A stretch of 64,000 bases of DNA. Origin: Pseudogymnoascus destructans. Its lineage: Eukaryota > Ascomycota > Leotiomycetes > Thelebolales > Thelebolaceae. Positions 1 to 11,900 of this stretch are shown piece by piece (within the stretch, counting starts at the first letter, position 1; each line of letters starts with the position of its first letter). The notes beneath the pieces are model-generated. The model searched no databases. It was not told the origin of the DNA and was given only the letters and a program-made list of their open reading frames with translations. The stretch lies in assembly GCF_001641265.1 (NCBI RefSeq), contig NW_020167520.1, positions 682,001 through 746,000 on the forward strand, given 5' to 3'. A program made the position numbers and the translations under genes.

Positions 1-2336
1 ACATCGCGCACGATATCAATCGACCTCCTGCTGTTCGAGTACTTCAACGACTTCTCCTTAATGAGCCTCGAGACATTGGTCCTGAAGAACTTTGTGAGGT
101 TCGCCTCGAAGCCCTCTTCAAAGAAGACCTTGTGGAGAATGCTGGAGCGGGTGTCGTGACGCTTAGCATCGTCCCAGCCGATCATGAAATCGTGACCATC
201 GGTACACTTGCGGGTTGCCGTCTGGTACATAACACGAAAGTTCTCGCGGTCCTCGAATACCTTTTTGCAGCCCTCGTGGGTGTGAATGCCAAGGACAACC
301 TTGTCGCTAGCTGGTCGCTCCAGGTCGTATTGGTCAAGGACCTTGTTACCCTTCAGGATGCCCTTCGCTGCAATCGGAGTATAGAAAGGGAGGAGGACGT
401 ATGTAGACGTCCCCGTCCAAGCACCCGGAAGGGCATTGAACAGCAGATGAGGGAACATGCCACCGTACGCTCCGGCTGGGATGGCACCGAGTTTGGCGAA
501 TCCCCAGTTGCTTAGGGTGGTACTGTTGAAATCGTAGCTGAGGAATCGATCTCCACGGACGAGCGCAACGGCGTCATCGAGGATACCACGGCCAGTTGTA
601 TGGCCAGGGCAGACACCGCTACCAGGCATAGCTGGCTTGGTGACCTCTGCCATAAGACCAGGGTATAATTCAAGGTTCTCAATGTGGCCGTACAGGAGCT
701 CGGCAGCTCTTGCTGTCTCCTTGTCTGGGTTCCAGTCCTCAAAGTCCTCGTACGGTTTCAAGTTTAGGTAACGACGGAATCTATCATAGATTTAGTACGA
801 CGCAACTTTACCCATCTCCATGGAATAACTCACTCGTTCATCGTGCAAACATTAAACACCTCTCTCGCCTGCAGCTGTCCCATTATATCAACAATCTTCA
901 AACTCGCCGGAGTGCCGTGCGCACCAAAGGCGTGGGCTGGCTCTTCGATGCAATCCTTGATAATCTCCGCAAGTTCGACGTCGTTAAACCTTCCATCTGG
1001 CCCACGCTGGAGACCGCCAAATGTCCACTCTTTTGGCGGAGTAGCCATGAGCTTGTGTCCCTCGGTCATCATGACCTTCTTGAAGTCCGCAGCGGTGACA
1101 TCGTCAATCGACTGGAGATCTGGGATGTGCGCGCGTATAACATCTTCCATCCACTTGTCATCAGCCGCACTGAGGGCCGCATGCCAATGGTAGAGGACGG
1201 CGAATTCGACGGAGACCACGTTGCCGGAGCCTCGCTCGAGTCGCTCTCCGCCATTCTTGATCTCACCACCGAGGTCCAGAGACCAGACCGAATCGGCTCT
1301 CGGGGTGTTAAGAATGGCGGCAACGTAATCCTTTAGCACCACCGACGCAAAAAAGCCGACATTGATGTTACGGGTAAGCTGGAAAAGATCCTCATCTTGC
1401 CTAAAATGCACGTGTTAAGATATTTTCTATAAATGCCTGGGAATAAGAAGCTTACCAAGCCTTCTGCTCGTCATCGAGGCTGTCCCAGTCCTTGTACTTG
1501 CCGCTCTCGTTAACAGACAGCAGGTTCTCCGCAATGTGGTTGTGATTTCTCGAGAACATCAACAGGACGGCCACTACACCCGGTGGCATCATCATGATTC
1601 TCTCCGATGCCATTGAGTCGGGGAAGATCCTCCCTTGCTCATAAGTTCTGACGCGCTTCTGCTCGTTTGCGTTATTTCCGTAAATGGTGCTCAGATCGAC
1701 GTAGCTGGAGGTCTCGTTGATCAATGGGTTAGTCCGCGAAGTCTGGAAGCACTCGTGGATAACAACGGTAGCGAAGGAGAAGAACAGCCTGTTCAGGCCA
1801 GATGGGTGCTCGCGGAAGGGGCCCGTTCTCTTTAAGATCTGGTCAAATACGAGCTCTGGGTCTGGAAGGTTTGGTCCCTTGGGCTTCATGGGAGGCACGC
1901 TGCGGGAATAAGGCAACCCGGCCTTGCCCATCTCAGGAATCCACGGGTTGTTGCCGCTGCCATCAGGCTGTCTGTAGCGGGCTGCTGGGCCAGCGGTTGT
2001 GGGGGAAGGATGTGGCAGGTCTTTCCACAGCATGCCAATGAAGTTATTGGAGATGGTCTGGCTGAGGCCGCTGTTGGTTGGGAGGGATTGGAGCATGGCG
2101 ACGCCCTTCTCTAATAACAGGTCCTTATCATCCATAGGTTCTCCCGACGCAAGAGTGGTTATGGCCTCCGCCACCGTCCTTGTGTTCTTGAGGCCAAGGT
2201 GTGTGAGATCATGAATGAGGGAGGTCCTCTCCTCCATGGACTTTCCGTACGCCTGCTCGTTCGTCCTGCCATCTGGGGCGTGAGAAGGCTTCCTCCGGAT
2301 CGAGCCCAGAAGCGTCTTGAACTGACCGGGAGCCAT
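1..2336 (-). CDS. Ppo-type fatty acid oxygenase (linoleate diol synthase family), partial at window edge
   Basis: Heme peroxidase-like dioxygenase that oxygenates C18 fatty acids to oxylipin (psi factor) precursors. Exons read 2336-1456, 1400-834 and 780-1; both introns are GT-AG (55 and 53 nt) and splice in frame. About 743 residues are visible of a family near 1,100, so the C-terminal P450-like half is only begun. Visible motifs: the distal-heme region VVIHECFQTSR near residue 200, the STIYG segment, PPGVVAVLLMFSRNHN, the proximal motif YHWH (family consensus YRWH) and the LVRGDRF signature. The start is the ATG at 2336, the first Met of the open exon. The residue after the distal His is Glu, where characterised Ppo proteins have Asp. 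The family assignment is firm; which Ppo subclass is not decided. Confidence 0.9.
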
Positions 2337-3959
2337 TGTGAGAGTAGGGTTGAGGCGATGAACCTCGATTTGAGATTAAAGAGTTAAGATGGGGTATAAT
2401 GATAAATAATAAGTGAGGAAGATGGGTTTGGGGATATTTTACATAGACTTGGGGAGAGAGAGAAAGAGAAATGGTCAGGCCGAGGGAGGAAAGGAATGGA
2501 GGTGGCAGGAACTGAAGGATGCGCCTTGTGGGCTGGGCTGATTGGGGGATGGAGGGGGGGCCCATTGGTGGTAAGGCGGGAGGAGGGGGGGGGGCTTCAA
2601 AGATGGGCAGGTGATGCGGTGACGGGGTGACGAGGTGGGACGGACTTGTAGAGAAAATTGGAGGTGTCAAGTACTGACAATACGCAAGTCAGAGCAGAGC
2701 CTATAGAATGATGAGCAACAGGAGCGGCAGGAGCGGCAGGAGCACCAGGAGCACCAGGAGCACCAGGAACAACGTGAGCAACGTGAGCAGGATGAGGTGA
2801 GATGCGATGCTCATAGTGGCTGGTTAAGGCGGCTGTGTACTCACTATATTGCGCGTCATATTAGACAAAGTAGGATTTTGTGCTGGGTGAAAGCGGCGAG
2901 GAGCGAGGCTATTCGACGGCGTGGTGGTGTGGTACGTCGAGTATAATCTCTCTATAAATCGCCTACTGGGGTATCAAATGCGGTCTGTGTCTCCGGGGAC
3001 CCTTGAACAGTGCTACAACTCAGTATTACAGCATTACAATTGCCGTACAAATTACACGGCTGGGACGGCGGATCTGATTTTCCCCGGAAATTATTCCCAG
3101 CTTCAATGTTATGGAGTAAACACGCACTCCTTCCCAAACGGGTAAGTAAGTGTGGCTTGCATCGTCGGGAGCTGACCTGTCTCGATTTGGCTCAGCTCAG
3201 CTCAGGGTCCCGATCCAAGCCAATTACGTCTTAGTCTACCTCGGCGCCATCCCTGGTGCGGATCGCACGCAACCTTAAACCTTTTTAAAAAACCTTCTTA
3301 GTCCCCCCCGCCTGGGCCCTTCAAATCCCCCAGTAATCCCCTCTCAAAGCACTTTCTCAGCCCGACCAGACGGCCCCGAATATCATACTAATCGGGCAGT
3401 TCAGCCGTACCAGGTAGACTGACTGATTCATATGATTCACCCGGTGCGCGTAACCCTGTTGCTGAGTGGACGCCGCTGGAGGTGGCGTCGTATGGCGCCC
3501 ATCGATATTGGATTCTCCTCAGCCCACTACATGCCGGCGACAATACCCTTTCCCGACTGCCTAGGTTCATCATTAGACGGTGCACCCTCAAATACCCTGC
3601 CGAGTCGGGGTGTGTGATGGAGCTATTGCGGGGTTCATCTGTCCTTTGCTCCATTGGAAGCCGCTACTATGCTAACCTACCGCCTACTCCGCAATCGCCC
3701 CCTCGCGACCCGCCTCAGATCATCATTACATCTCAAAGCAAATAGAGGCGCTTCATCTCATATGCTCTATTCAGGCAGCCGGCTCGCCGATATTGTTTGG
3801 TGTACTGCTTTGTTTACCCCTTGAGGCTGTGTATTATCATTCTAAGCTCGAGTTGAGTTGCACAGACAGAGTTCGTTGGCACCCACTATTATCTCGTACA
3901 ACCACTTTTTATCTTAAGAAGAGCGACATCCTACTCGTCATCCTCAGTCACACAGCACA
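2337..3959. other. Intergenic region with no recognisable gene
   Basis: This stretch lies between the divergent oxygenase and DUF2235 genes and should hold both promoters. It contains a GGAGCACCA/GGAGCGGCA-type minisatellite near 2719-2790, homopurine and homopyrimidine runs at 2440-2640, and a GCTCA micro-repeat near 3192-3206. I saw no convincing coding frame; the longest open frames have no family resemblance and unlike codon use. Confidence 0.5.
2719..2790. repeat. Degenerate 9-bp minisatellite (GGAGCACCA-like units)
   Basis: About eight consecutive imperfect 9-bp units read GGAGCGGCA, then GGAGCACCA, then GAGCAACGT-like. This is a local tandem repeat in the promoter region between two genes. 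Confidence 0.7.
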
Positions 3960-5733
3960 ATGAACGGCCACGCCACAGATGTCCCCTGGAGGCAGAAGTT
4001 TTACCCAAGTCAAACATGCGCCGAACAGGTGCTGAACTACAAGTCGCTGGCGCCACTGGTTGAGGAACCAAGACCTGACCTGCCGCCCTCAATAAGAGCC
4101 GTTCGAAACCCAGGCGAGCCAAGCTCGGGCGGCCGTACCATCGTCATCTGCCTCGATGGCACCGGCGACCAGTTCGATGGCGACAATAGCAACGTAGTCA
4201 ACTTTGTCGCGTGCTTGAAGAAAGATGATCCCAACCAACTCACATACTATCAATCTGGCATCGGCACCTACGATGGGCGTGGGGTGAAGAGCGGGATCTC
4301 CGCGGCTATCGACATGGCAGTTGGCAGTGGCCTCGGGACTCACGTTAAGGATGCGTACCGCTTCATAATGGAGAATTACATTGAGGGGGACAAGATCTGT
4401 CTCCTGGGATTTTCGAGAGGCGCATACACCGTGCGCTGCCTAACCGGTATGCTGCACAAGGTTGGCCTGCTGCCAAAGCAAAACAGCGCCCAGGTCGCGT
4501 TTGCCTACCGCTTCTACAGGAATGATACCGCAAAGGGTTGGAAGATGAGCGCTGAGTTCAAAAAGACATTCTGCACCAACATCCAGGTGCACTTTGTTGG
4601 GTTGTGGGACTGTGTGGCCAGTGTCGGATTCATCCCCAGAACGCTGCCTTTCAGCAAGACTCCAACGAACACGATCCGCCACTTCCGCCACGCCATGGGT
4701 CTGGATGAACACAGGGCTAAGTTCAAAGTATGCCAGTGGCAACATCAGGATGTAGTCGTCGACGGCCAAAATAAAGGTCAAGGTCCAGCCGAAGCCGAGC
4801 CGGCCCCGCAAGATGCCTACCTCAACTTCCAACCTAGAACATCTCACCCTCCAGCTAAACGGTGTTCTGAAGCGGTCATCGAGCACCCCCGACTTCAAAC
4901 TCAAGCGATCGTTGACTTTGCCAATTGGTCTTGTGGGGAAATCACTCAAAGAGGCCCAGGACCAAAAAGACCAGAAACAGATCCGACTCGAGAAGCAATT
5001 CGAAAAGGACGACCACTCTGTGTACGAGCATATCAAGACTGACACCCTCGAGGTCTGGTTCACAGGTGCCCATGCCGACGTTGGTGGGGGCGCAGTACCG
5101 AATGGGGAGCGCCACATGCTCTCGCGTATCCCTCTCCGTTGGATGATCCGACAGTGCTTCGAATGCGAGACTGGGATTATCTTCAACGCCGCCCCGCTAG
5201 CAGAAACTGGCATCGACGTCCTGACCGTCTGGCCCATCTACAAAACGCCGACGAAGCCTGTCGTCGGCCCTTCGCCAATCATGGTGGGTCAGTACGAGGA
5301 GAAGAAGCTCCCTCCTCTCAGACGCCGCTCCACTGCCCTAGGTTTGAACAAGGATTATGAGGACATGGGTAACGATGAAAAGCGGGAGATTGTCATTGAC
5401 GACATCATGAATGAGGCCGAGAGACTGCAGTACCAGGCAGACCTGCTTCCCGAGCACGTCGAGGACCACTTCGACGCCATGGCCTCCATCAACGACCAGC
5501 TCGAGCTAGCGAAGACTTGGTGGGTCCTCGAGTTCTGGCCTGTCAAGGTGCGCGTGCAGAAGAAGCACTCGGAGGAGTGGGAGAAGGTCGTGCGGTGGAA
5601 TCTTGGCCGGTACAGACCGATTCGCGAGGAGGAGCCGAAGATGCACTGGACGGTGCAGATGCGGATGAATGATAAGGCTTATAAGATTAGGAATAGGGTG
5701 GATATCAATGCGATCTGGCAGGTCGCTACGTGA
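3960..5733 (+). CDS. DUF2235 (T6SS Tle1-like phospholipase fold) alpha/beta hydrolase
   Basis: Fungal DUF2235 protein, a predicted serine hydrolase whose substrate is unknown. The N-terminal half holds the strand IVICLDGTGDQFDG (about residues 60-75) and the nucleophile elbow GFSRGAY (near 150). The C-terminal half holds AHADVGGG with the catalytic His (near 349 after splicing). The two halves lie in different frames. An intron 4728-4788 (GTATGC...CCAG, 61 nt) joins them at phase 0 and gives about 570 residues; a shorter intron ending at 4776 is also possible, and a frameshift cannot be excluded. The start ATG at 3960 follows CACA. No signal peptide is visible. Part of the 3' exon (5540-5642) is duplicated downstream at 6330-6432. 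Confidence 0.85.
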
Positions 5734-5803
5734 GAACTTTCGGGGTGTTTTTTTCCCTTTGTTGGGGTAGTAACGGATGAGGTATAGTAAAACCGGAAGG
5801 ACC

Positions 5804-5835
5804 ACCTACGAGCGAAGCTCGCTTCGCTCGTAGGT
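5804..5835. repeat. Perfect 15-bp-arm palindrome, likely two fused transposon termini
   Basis: Arm ACCTACGAGCGAAGC is followed by TC and then its exact reverse complement. The same string CACCTACGAGCGAAGCGAG occurs near 38094, at the edge of a Fot1/pogo relic, so it is probably that family's terminal repeat in head-to-head arrangement. It begins 71 bp after the DUF2235 stop codon. Confidence 0.75.
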
Positions 5836-7010
5836 ATTTAGGGTGGGCTTTAAGGAACTGTTGAAGCTAACGTTAAGAGGGCAGCCCTTTGCTGGGTGGG
5901 CTTTAAGGAACTGTTGAAGCTAACGTTAAGAGGGCAGCCCTTTGCCTAGTCGCAAGTAATATATGACCCAACTCGAGCGTAGTATTCCTGCAAATCGGAG
6001 TACTACTACAAGCTGTCGTAGACTTGCGACTAGGCAAAGGGCGCTGTCGTAGACTTGCGACTAGGCAAAGGGCTGCCCTCTTAACGTTAGCTTCAACAGT
6101 TCCTTAAAGCCCACCCTAAATTCAGGAATACTACGCTCGAGTTGGGTCATATATAAATTGGCAAATTGCAGCATCTTGTGCAGGAGTCAATACTCGGTTT
6201 TTTCCTCCATATGGCTTGCGCGTTGTAGATATCTGACCCAACTCGAGCGTAGTATTCCTGCAAATCGGAGTACTACTACAAGCTGTCGTAGACTTGCGAC
6301 TAGGCAAAGGGCTGCCCTCTTAACGTTAGCTGTCAAGGTGCGCGTGCAGAAGAAGCACTCGGAGGAGTGGGAGAAGGTCGTGCGGTGGAATCTTGGCCGG
6401 TACAGACCGATTCGCGAGGAGGAGCCGAAGATTGCTACGTCGCCTCGTGAAAATCACTTCAGTACTTCTCCAACCCATGATTTTGCAGAAGCCGTGCAGT
6501 TCTCTTTAAAGCCTCCACAAGCCCATACAATCTCCTGGGTCGCTACAAAATTCGACATTAAGTACGAAACTCTACTACGAGTTGGGTATGCGAAAGCAAG
6601 TATGCTACGTCGCCTCGTGAAAATCACTTCAGTACTTCTCCAACCCATGATTCTGAATATAAATCTCGCATTGCAGAAGCCGTGCAGTTCTCTTTAAAGC
6701 CTCCACAAGCCCATACAATCTCCTGGGTCGCTACAAAATTCGACATTAAGTACGAAACTCTACGACGACACATATCGAGCCGATATCTACAACGCGCAAG
6801 CCATATGGAGGAAAAAACCGAGTATTGACTCCTGCACAAGATGCTGCAATTTGCCAATTTATATATGACCCAACTCGAGCGTAGTATTCCTGCAAATCGG
6901 AGTACTACTACAAGCTGTCGTAGACTTGCGACTAGGCAAAGGGCTGCCCTCTTAACGTTAGCTTCAACAGTTCCTTAAAGCCCACCCTAAATTCCACTCT
7001 ATCATGAAAC
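5836..7010. repeat. Fold-back cluster of inverted and direct repeat blocks from a Fot1/pogo-like element
   Basis: A block containing GGGCAGCCCTTTGCCTAGTC and its reverse complement recurs at least five times in both orientations (about 5842-5965, 5965-6120, 6230-6330 and 6867-7000). Two direct copies of a 165-bp block (about 6433-6600 and 6603-6770) encode the N-terminal helix-turn-helix stretch of a pogo/Fot1 transposase (AEAVQFSL..., TISWVATKFD). Homologous coding sequence lies at 37325-38015. No full transposase is present, so this is a rearranged non-autonomous cluster. Confidence 0.75.
6330..6432 (+). pseudogene. Captured 103-bp fragment of the DUF2235 3' exon
   Basis: By direct comparison 6330-6432 is identical to 5540-5642, coding for the region around RVQKKHSEEWEKVV. 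It is inserted between two repeat blocks, directly after the GTTAGC end of one. Complete identity points to a very recent duplication. It lacks any start and is followed by transposase-derived sequence. Confidence 0.9.
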
Positions 7011-7387
7011 TGCTGCTTAACCCTATTCCGTTTGACTTCTTCTACACTACTTGGCTAAAGGCTATTGAATACATTAAGATTCATGTGTGGATCGCAAATT
7101 GTAGCTACCCCTAAATGAGACCATCGTTGATTTGCAGCAAGAGTATAGTACTCATTAAGCTTCTTATATGCTGCAATATAAGCTAGGCTAATTGTTGACG
7201 ATATGCCAACCTCCTTCTATAAAGCCCAAAGCTTATTTATCATCTTTAGATATTGAGGAATTGCAAAGTTAACCGTTAGATATAAGCCTGCTTGTAGCTT
7301 TTGTAAAGGCTTAACAAATATCTAGAAGAAATTTTGAAGTGTGTAGAGTGTTACCCAATCCTCTAGCGTAAGAACAATATCCCTTAT
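7011..7387 (-). pseudogene. hAT transposase relic (part 1, downstream of the gypsy insertion)
   Basis: Minus-strand translation gives LTLEDWVTLYTLQNFF, KKLNEYYTLAANQRWSH and GVATICDPHMNLNVF. These align to the hAT transposase at 20611-22811 (LTAKDWQTMKALLDFF, KKLNEYYTLATNQQRSH, IATICDPRYNFNVF). Several in-frame stops show it is dead. The gypsy retrotransposon inserted at 7387/7388; the remainder of the same reading continues at 15389-15466. Confidence 0.85.
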
Positions 7388-7633
7388 TGTAAGGCGGCCC
7401 TCACGTGAGGGCACGTGAGGTGCCACGCTCTTACAGTGGACCTGGCGGGCTCAGTAAATTAGGGCCTACGGGTTCCTGTATATAAGGGGCTGGAGGCTCG
7501 GAGTGAGGCCTCCAGTCAATAGTCGCTATATCAGCGTAGACCTATTGTGCTTCACACCAATATAACCCTTACTTCCTACCTCCTAACCTAGTTCCCTGAA
7601 CTCCCGTGACACCCTGGGCCCTACGCCTTTACA
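7388..7633 (+). repeat. 5' LTR of the gypsy element
   Basis: Starts TGTAAGGCGG and ends CCTTTACA. It contains a GC-rich inverted stretch (CCTCACGTGAGGGCACGTGAGG) and a TATA-like TGTATATAAGG near 7477, consistent with a promoter. It is matched by the 3' LTR and by an inverted solo copy at 15639-15884. No primer-binding site complementary to a tRNA end is evident by eye just after it. Confidence 0.95.
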
Positions 7634-7673
7634 ATTCTATTGACTCAACCTATATTCAGCCTACCAGATTAGG

Positions 7674-8941
7674 ATGGCAAGCCAGGAAAAGAGGATTACC
7701 CGGGCGACCTCCGGAGGAGCGACACCCTCGACGGAACCAACAGAACCTGCCCCGAGGCCTATAGCACAGGAAGCTGACAGCCCAAGAGAGGAGATGGCCT
7801 CGAAGCTGGCTAGCCTCTGGAGACGAATAGATGAGGAAAAGGCCTACTTCAACACCATGGAAGAGGCCCTCCAAGTATTCCGACAGTCGCACGGCGAAGA
7901 CTATAGCGCCTACCCTGAAGAAGTGAGGCTCTTCGCGGAAAGGCAGGCCCGGATATGAGAGGAAAGCCGGAAGAGGCGACACCAGGACAGTGAGGAAGAG
8001 TGGGAGAATCCTCCGGACGAGGAAGCCCAGGAAACAGCCTCTACTCTGTCGACAGAGACGACGCCAGCCCACAGGCCCTTCGGAAGGGTCAAGGACCCCA
8101 AGGTCTACAAGGGCGAGTCAGCTAGGGAGCTCAACGAATTCATGGCCTCAATCCGCACCTCCTTCCGGTACCAGCCTAGGATGTTTCCGACCGAACAATC
8201 CAAGGTGGCCTTCGCAGCCCAATACCTCGAGGGCGACCCTATGAAGGAATGGGACAACCGCTGCGCCTCCCAGGATGAGGGCTTCGCAGACCCCTTGGAT
8301 ATCGCTGGGTTCGAGGAGTCCTCCGCGACCTCCACGTTGACCCAGCCAACCGACAGCGTATTGCGGCCCTTAAGTATAACGGTGCCCACCAGCGCAAGGG
8401 ACAGGGTATCCGTAAGTTCGTCACGTACCTTGAGGAATTGGAACGGGAAATGGAACCATATACCGAGTCCCAAAGGACCACCCACCTCCTGACGAAGATC
8501 CACCCAGATATGAGGCAGCGGCTCCTTGAGGGAGGGTACGCCGAGCATTCCTCCACCCACAGGGAGGCTGTCATCAATATCCTAGCGATGCTGGAAATGA
8601 CCAACCGGGTCACAGAGAAGGCTCCTACCTCAGACAAGCCTAAGGAGGGAAGAAGCTCCCCTCGGGGCAACTTCCCGAACCGAAGGGGCAGTTTCAGCAG
8701 CAACCGGGGATCTCGGTCCACCACCCCAGGAGAGAGAACCCTTCCCTGGAACAGACGCCGGAATCTAGACCAGCCTACAACAAGAGGGCAGACACCTACC
8801 CAGAGCAGGGACCCAAGGCCAGCTCCAAGCGGGAGCTGCTACAACTGTGGCAAGGCAGGCCATTTTGCGAAGGAATGCCGTAGCCAGGGCCAATATACAG
8901 GCCTTGGGGTGAGGAAACTGGATATCCAGAAGAAGGAGTGA
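7674..8941 (+). pseudogene. gag gene of the gypsy element, broken
   Basis: Structural Gag polyprotein that packages the element RNA. The reading begins MASQEKRITRAT at 7674, meets an in-frame TGA near 7956 (context suggests CGA to TGA), resumes in the same frame, then shifts frame near 8310. Its C-terminal part ends with the zinc knuckle CYNCGKAGHFAKEC (CX2CX4HX4C) near 8838-8880, which binds nucleic acid. A TGA at 8939-8941 separates it from pol in the same frame. Confidence 0.9.
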
Positions 8942-11900
8942 CTCCCAGCCGGAGCTCCACGACTTACGCCTAGAAAAAGGATGGAAATCGACGTGGAGCT
9001 ACAGGTAGGGCCGACCTGGCACAAGGCCAAGGCCCTCCTCGATTCAGGGTCGGACGCATCGACGATCCACCCTCTTTTTGCAAAGGACGTAGGCCTCGAG
9101 TGCCGAGACAAAGGCCCACCCCGAGTGAAGGCTGTCAACGGCAAAGAAGTCATCATATACGGGACAGCAACCACAAAAGTTAGGGCCCAGGACCACTTTC
9201 GAAGGGAGTCGACCGTCAACCAGACGCTCCTTTCCATGGACACCCCAGGGGTGGATATTATCCTTGGAATGGACTGGATTGTACAGGTCAACCCCCAGAT
9301 TGATTGGCGGACCCAGATCTGGCGCCACCCCTTCGATATAGCGAAGGCAGTAGTTGCGGATATAGAGGGCCTAGATGAAGGTGACGCCGCCTTTATCCTG
9401 GCCCTGACCTCAGAAGAAGCATCGTCCACGCAGTGCCCAAGAGAGTATGAGGAGTACGCTGATGTCTTCTCCGAGGAGCGGGCAGAAGACCTACCCGAAC
9501 TAGGTAGGAAGACTTATGGTATCGATACTGGAACCCAGGAACCACCCTACGGTCCAGTATACAACCTTTCCGAGACGGAACTGGCCACGCTCCGCGAATA
9601 CCTCCAATCGAGCGAGACGAAGGGCTGGATCCAACGGAGCGTGAGCCCAGCAGGCGCGCCTATTCTGTTTGTCCAGAAGAAGGACAGCAGCCTACGCCTT
9701 TGCGTAGACTACAGGGGTCTGAATAACATCACAGTGAAGAATAGACACCCGTTGCCATTGATCACGGAGACCCTAGATAGACTCCAGGGAGCGAGGAGCT
9801 TCACCAAGCTCGACATCCGGAATGCCTACCATAGTTTCCGTATTCGCCCAGGCGACGAGTGGAAGACTGCCTTCCGTACTCGCTATGGACACTTTGAGTA
9901 CAAAGTGATGCCTTTTGGCTTGGCCAACGCGCCTGCCACGTTCCAAGCCTATATGAACGAGACTCTCGAAGGGCTCGTAGACACTATATGTGTCGTATAC
10001 CTAGACGATATCCTTATTTACTCTCAGAGGGAGGAGGATCACACCAACCACGTACAGGAGGTGTTAGGACGCCTACGTGAGGCGAACCTATACGTGAAGC
10101 TCTCGAAGTGCGAGTTCAATACCAAGAAGGTAAGCTTCCTTGGGTATATCGTCACAACAGAAGGGGTTGCCATGGAGAGCGACCGGGTTGCTGCGATAGC
10201 TGAGTGGCCTATACCAAGGACCCACCGAGAGGTCCAGGTATTCCTCGGCTTCGCCAACTTCTACCGGCGCTTTATTGAGCAATACTCCTCTGTTGTGGCC
10301 CCATTGACTGGCCTCATGAAGGGGGCCAAGGCAGGAAAGCCAACAGGACCCTTTGTCTGGGGCGTAGAACAGCAGGGCGCGTTCGACCGCTTGAAGGAAG
10401 CCTTCACTACAGCCCCAACGCTGGTCCACTTCGATCCAAGCCGCAGAATCAGGCTGGAGACGGACTCCTCTGTCTTTGGCCTTGCTGGAAACCTGTCCCA
10501 GTTTGTAGACCAGCTAGAAGGAAAGGGCGTATGGCACCGAGTCGCGTTCTACAGCAAGAAGCTGGAACCGGCCGAATTGAACTACGAGGTCCACGATCAG
10601 GAGCTCCTGGCGATCGTGAGATCCTTCGAACAGTGGAGGCATTACCTAGAGGGTAGCCAACACCCAGTTGAGGTCCTGACGGACCACAACAACCTGAGAT
10701 ATTTCATGGAAACCACCGCCCTCACAAGGAGGCAAGCGCGGTGGGCGCAGGCGTTGTCAGCCTACGATTTCCACATATCCTATCGGGCTGGAAAGACGAA
10801 TCCCGCAGACGGGCCGTCGAGAAGACCAGACTACGAGGAAGAGAAGGGTAGCCAGAACGTTATGTTGCCTACCCTTCAGAGCAAGCTCCAGAAAGCCATA
10901 CAGGCAGGAGAAGCCCCACAGATCAGGCGGGTAGTGGCTGACCTACAAGAAGTAGGCATCACATCGGGTGAAGACCGGAATAAGGACACCAAGAGTCCAG
11001 GTCTCGTTGTCCCTCGAGTCATGGTAGCAGCTATGGCTCAGGGAGAGAGCGCCTATAGCGCCACGACCGAACCCTTGGCGGACTTGATCAAAACCCTTCA
11101 GGCGGCTGACGAGCTCGCTGTTCACAGGGCCAAGGACGTGGGGTCAGCGCGAGCGAAGGGCTCTTCAGGCTGGAGAGTAGACGATGCAGGCATCCTACGC
11201 TTCAAGGGAGCGGCCTACGTGCCTCCTAATCAGGCAGTACGTATGGAAATCTTCAAGATTTGCCATGACGACCCCTTAGCTGGACACTTTGGGTACAAGA
11301 AGACCCAAGAGTTGATCCGACGCAAATACTACTGGCCTGGCTTAGACCAGGAGACCAGAGAGTACGTACGGGGCTGCGATCGTTGCCAACGTATCAAGCC
11401 CGTACGGCACAGGCCATACGGCGAAATGCAGGCATTGAAGATGCCCTCAAAGCCTTTTGAATCCATAAGTATGGACTTCATCACAGACCTACCCCCAAGC
11501 GTAGAGACAGGCCAAGCCAAGGCCTCAGACTCAATTCTGGTTATAGTAGACCGCTACACCAAGGTATCCAAGTATATACCGTGTAGAAAGACCATTACAG
11601 CCCCAGAGCTGTCGCGCCTTTTCCTTGCGTACTGGGTTAAGGACTTTGGAATACCGGCCGAGATTATAATGGACAGGGGCAGCGTGTTCACGTGCCACTT
11701 CTGGTCGGCTTTCTGTTTCCACCTCAAAGTACAGCGTAACCTGTCTACAGCCTTCCACCCTCAATCCGACGGCCAGACCGAAAGGCAAAACCAGAATATT
11801 GAGGCTTACCTACGGATCCACTGTAACCAGCACCAGGACAATTGGGTAGAGCTCCTTCACTTTGCGGAGCTCACCTACAATAATGCCTTCCACGACTCCA

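Noticed and set aside
830..1336. Plus-strand open frames of 116-208 codons over the Ppo gene
   Set aside because: They are antisense shadows of a clearly recognised oxygenase exon and show no family motifs.
2209..2670. Minus-strand 153-codon frame around the Ppo start
   Set aside because: Its N-terminal part is low-complexity Pro/Ser from a pyrimidine run and its C-terminal part overlaps the Ppo exon in another frame.
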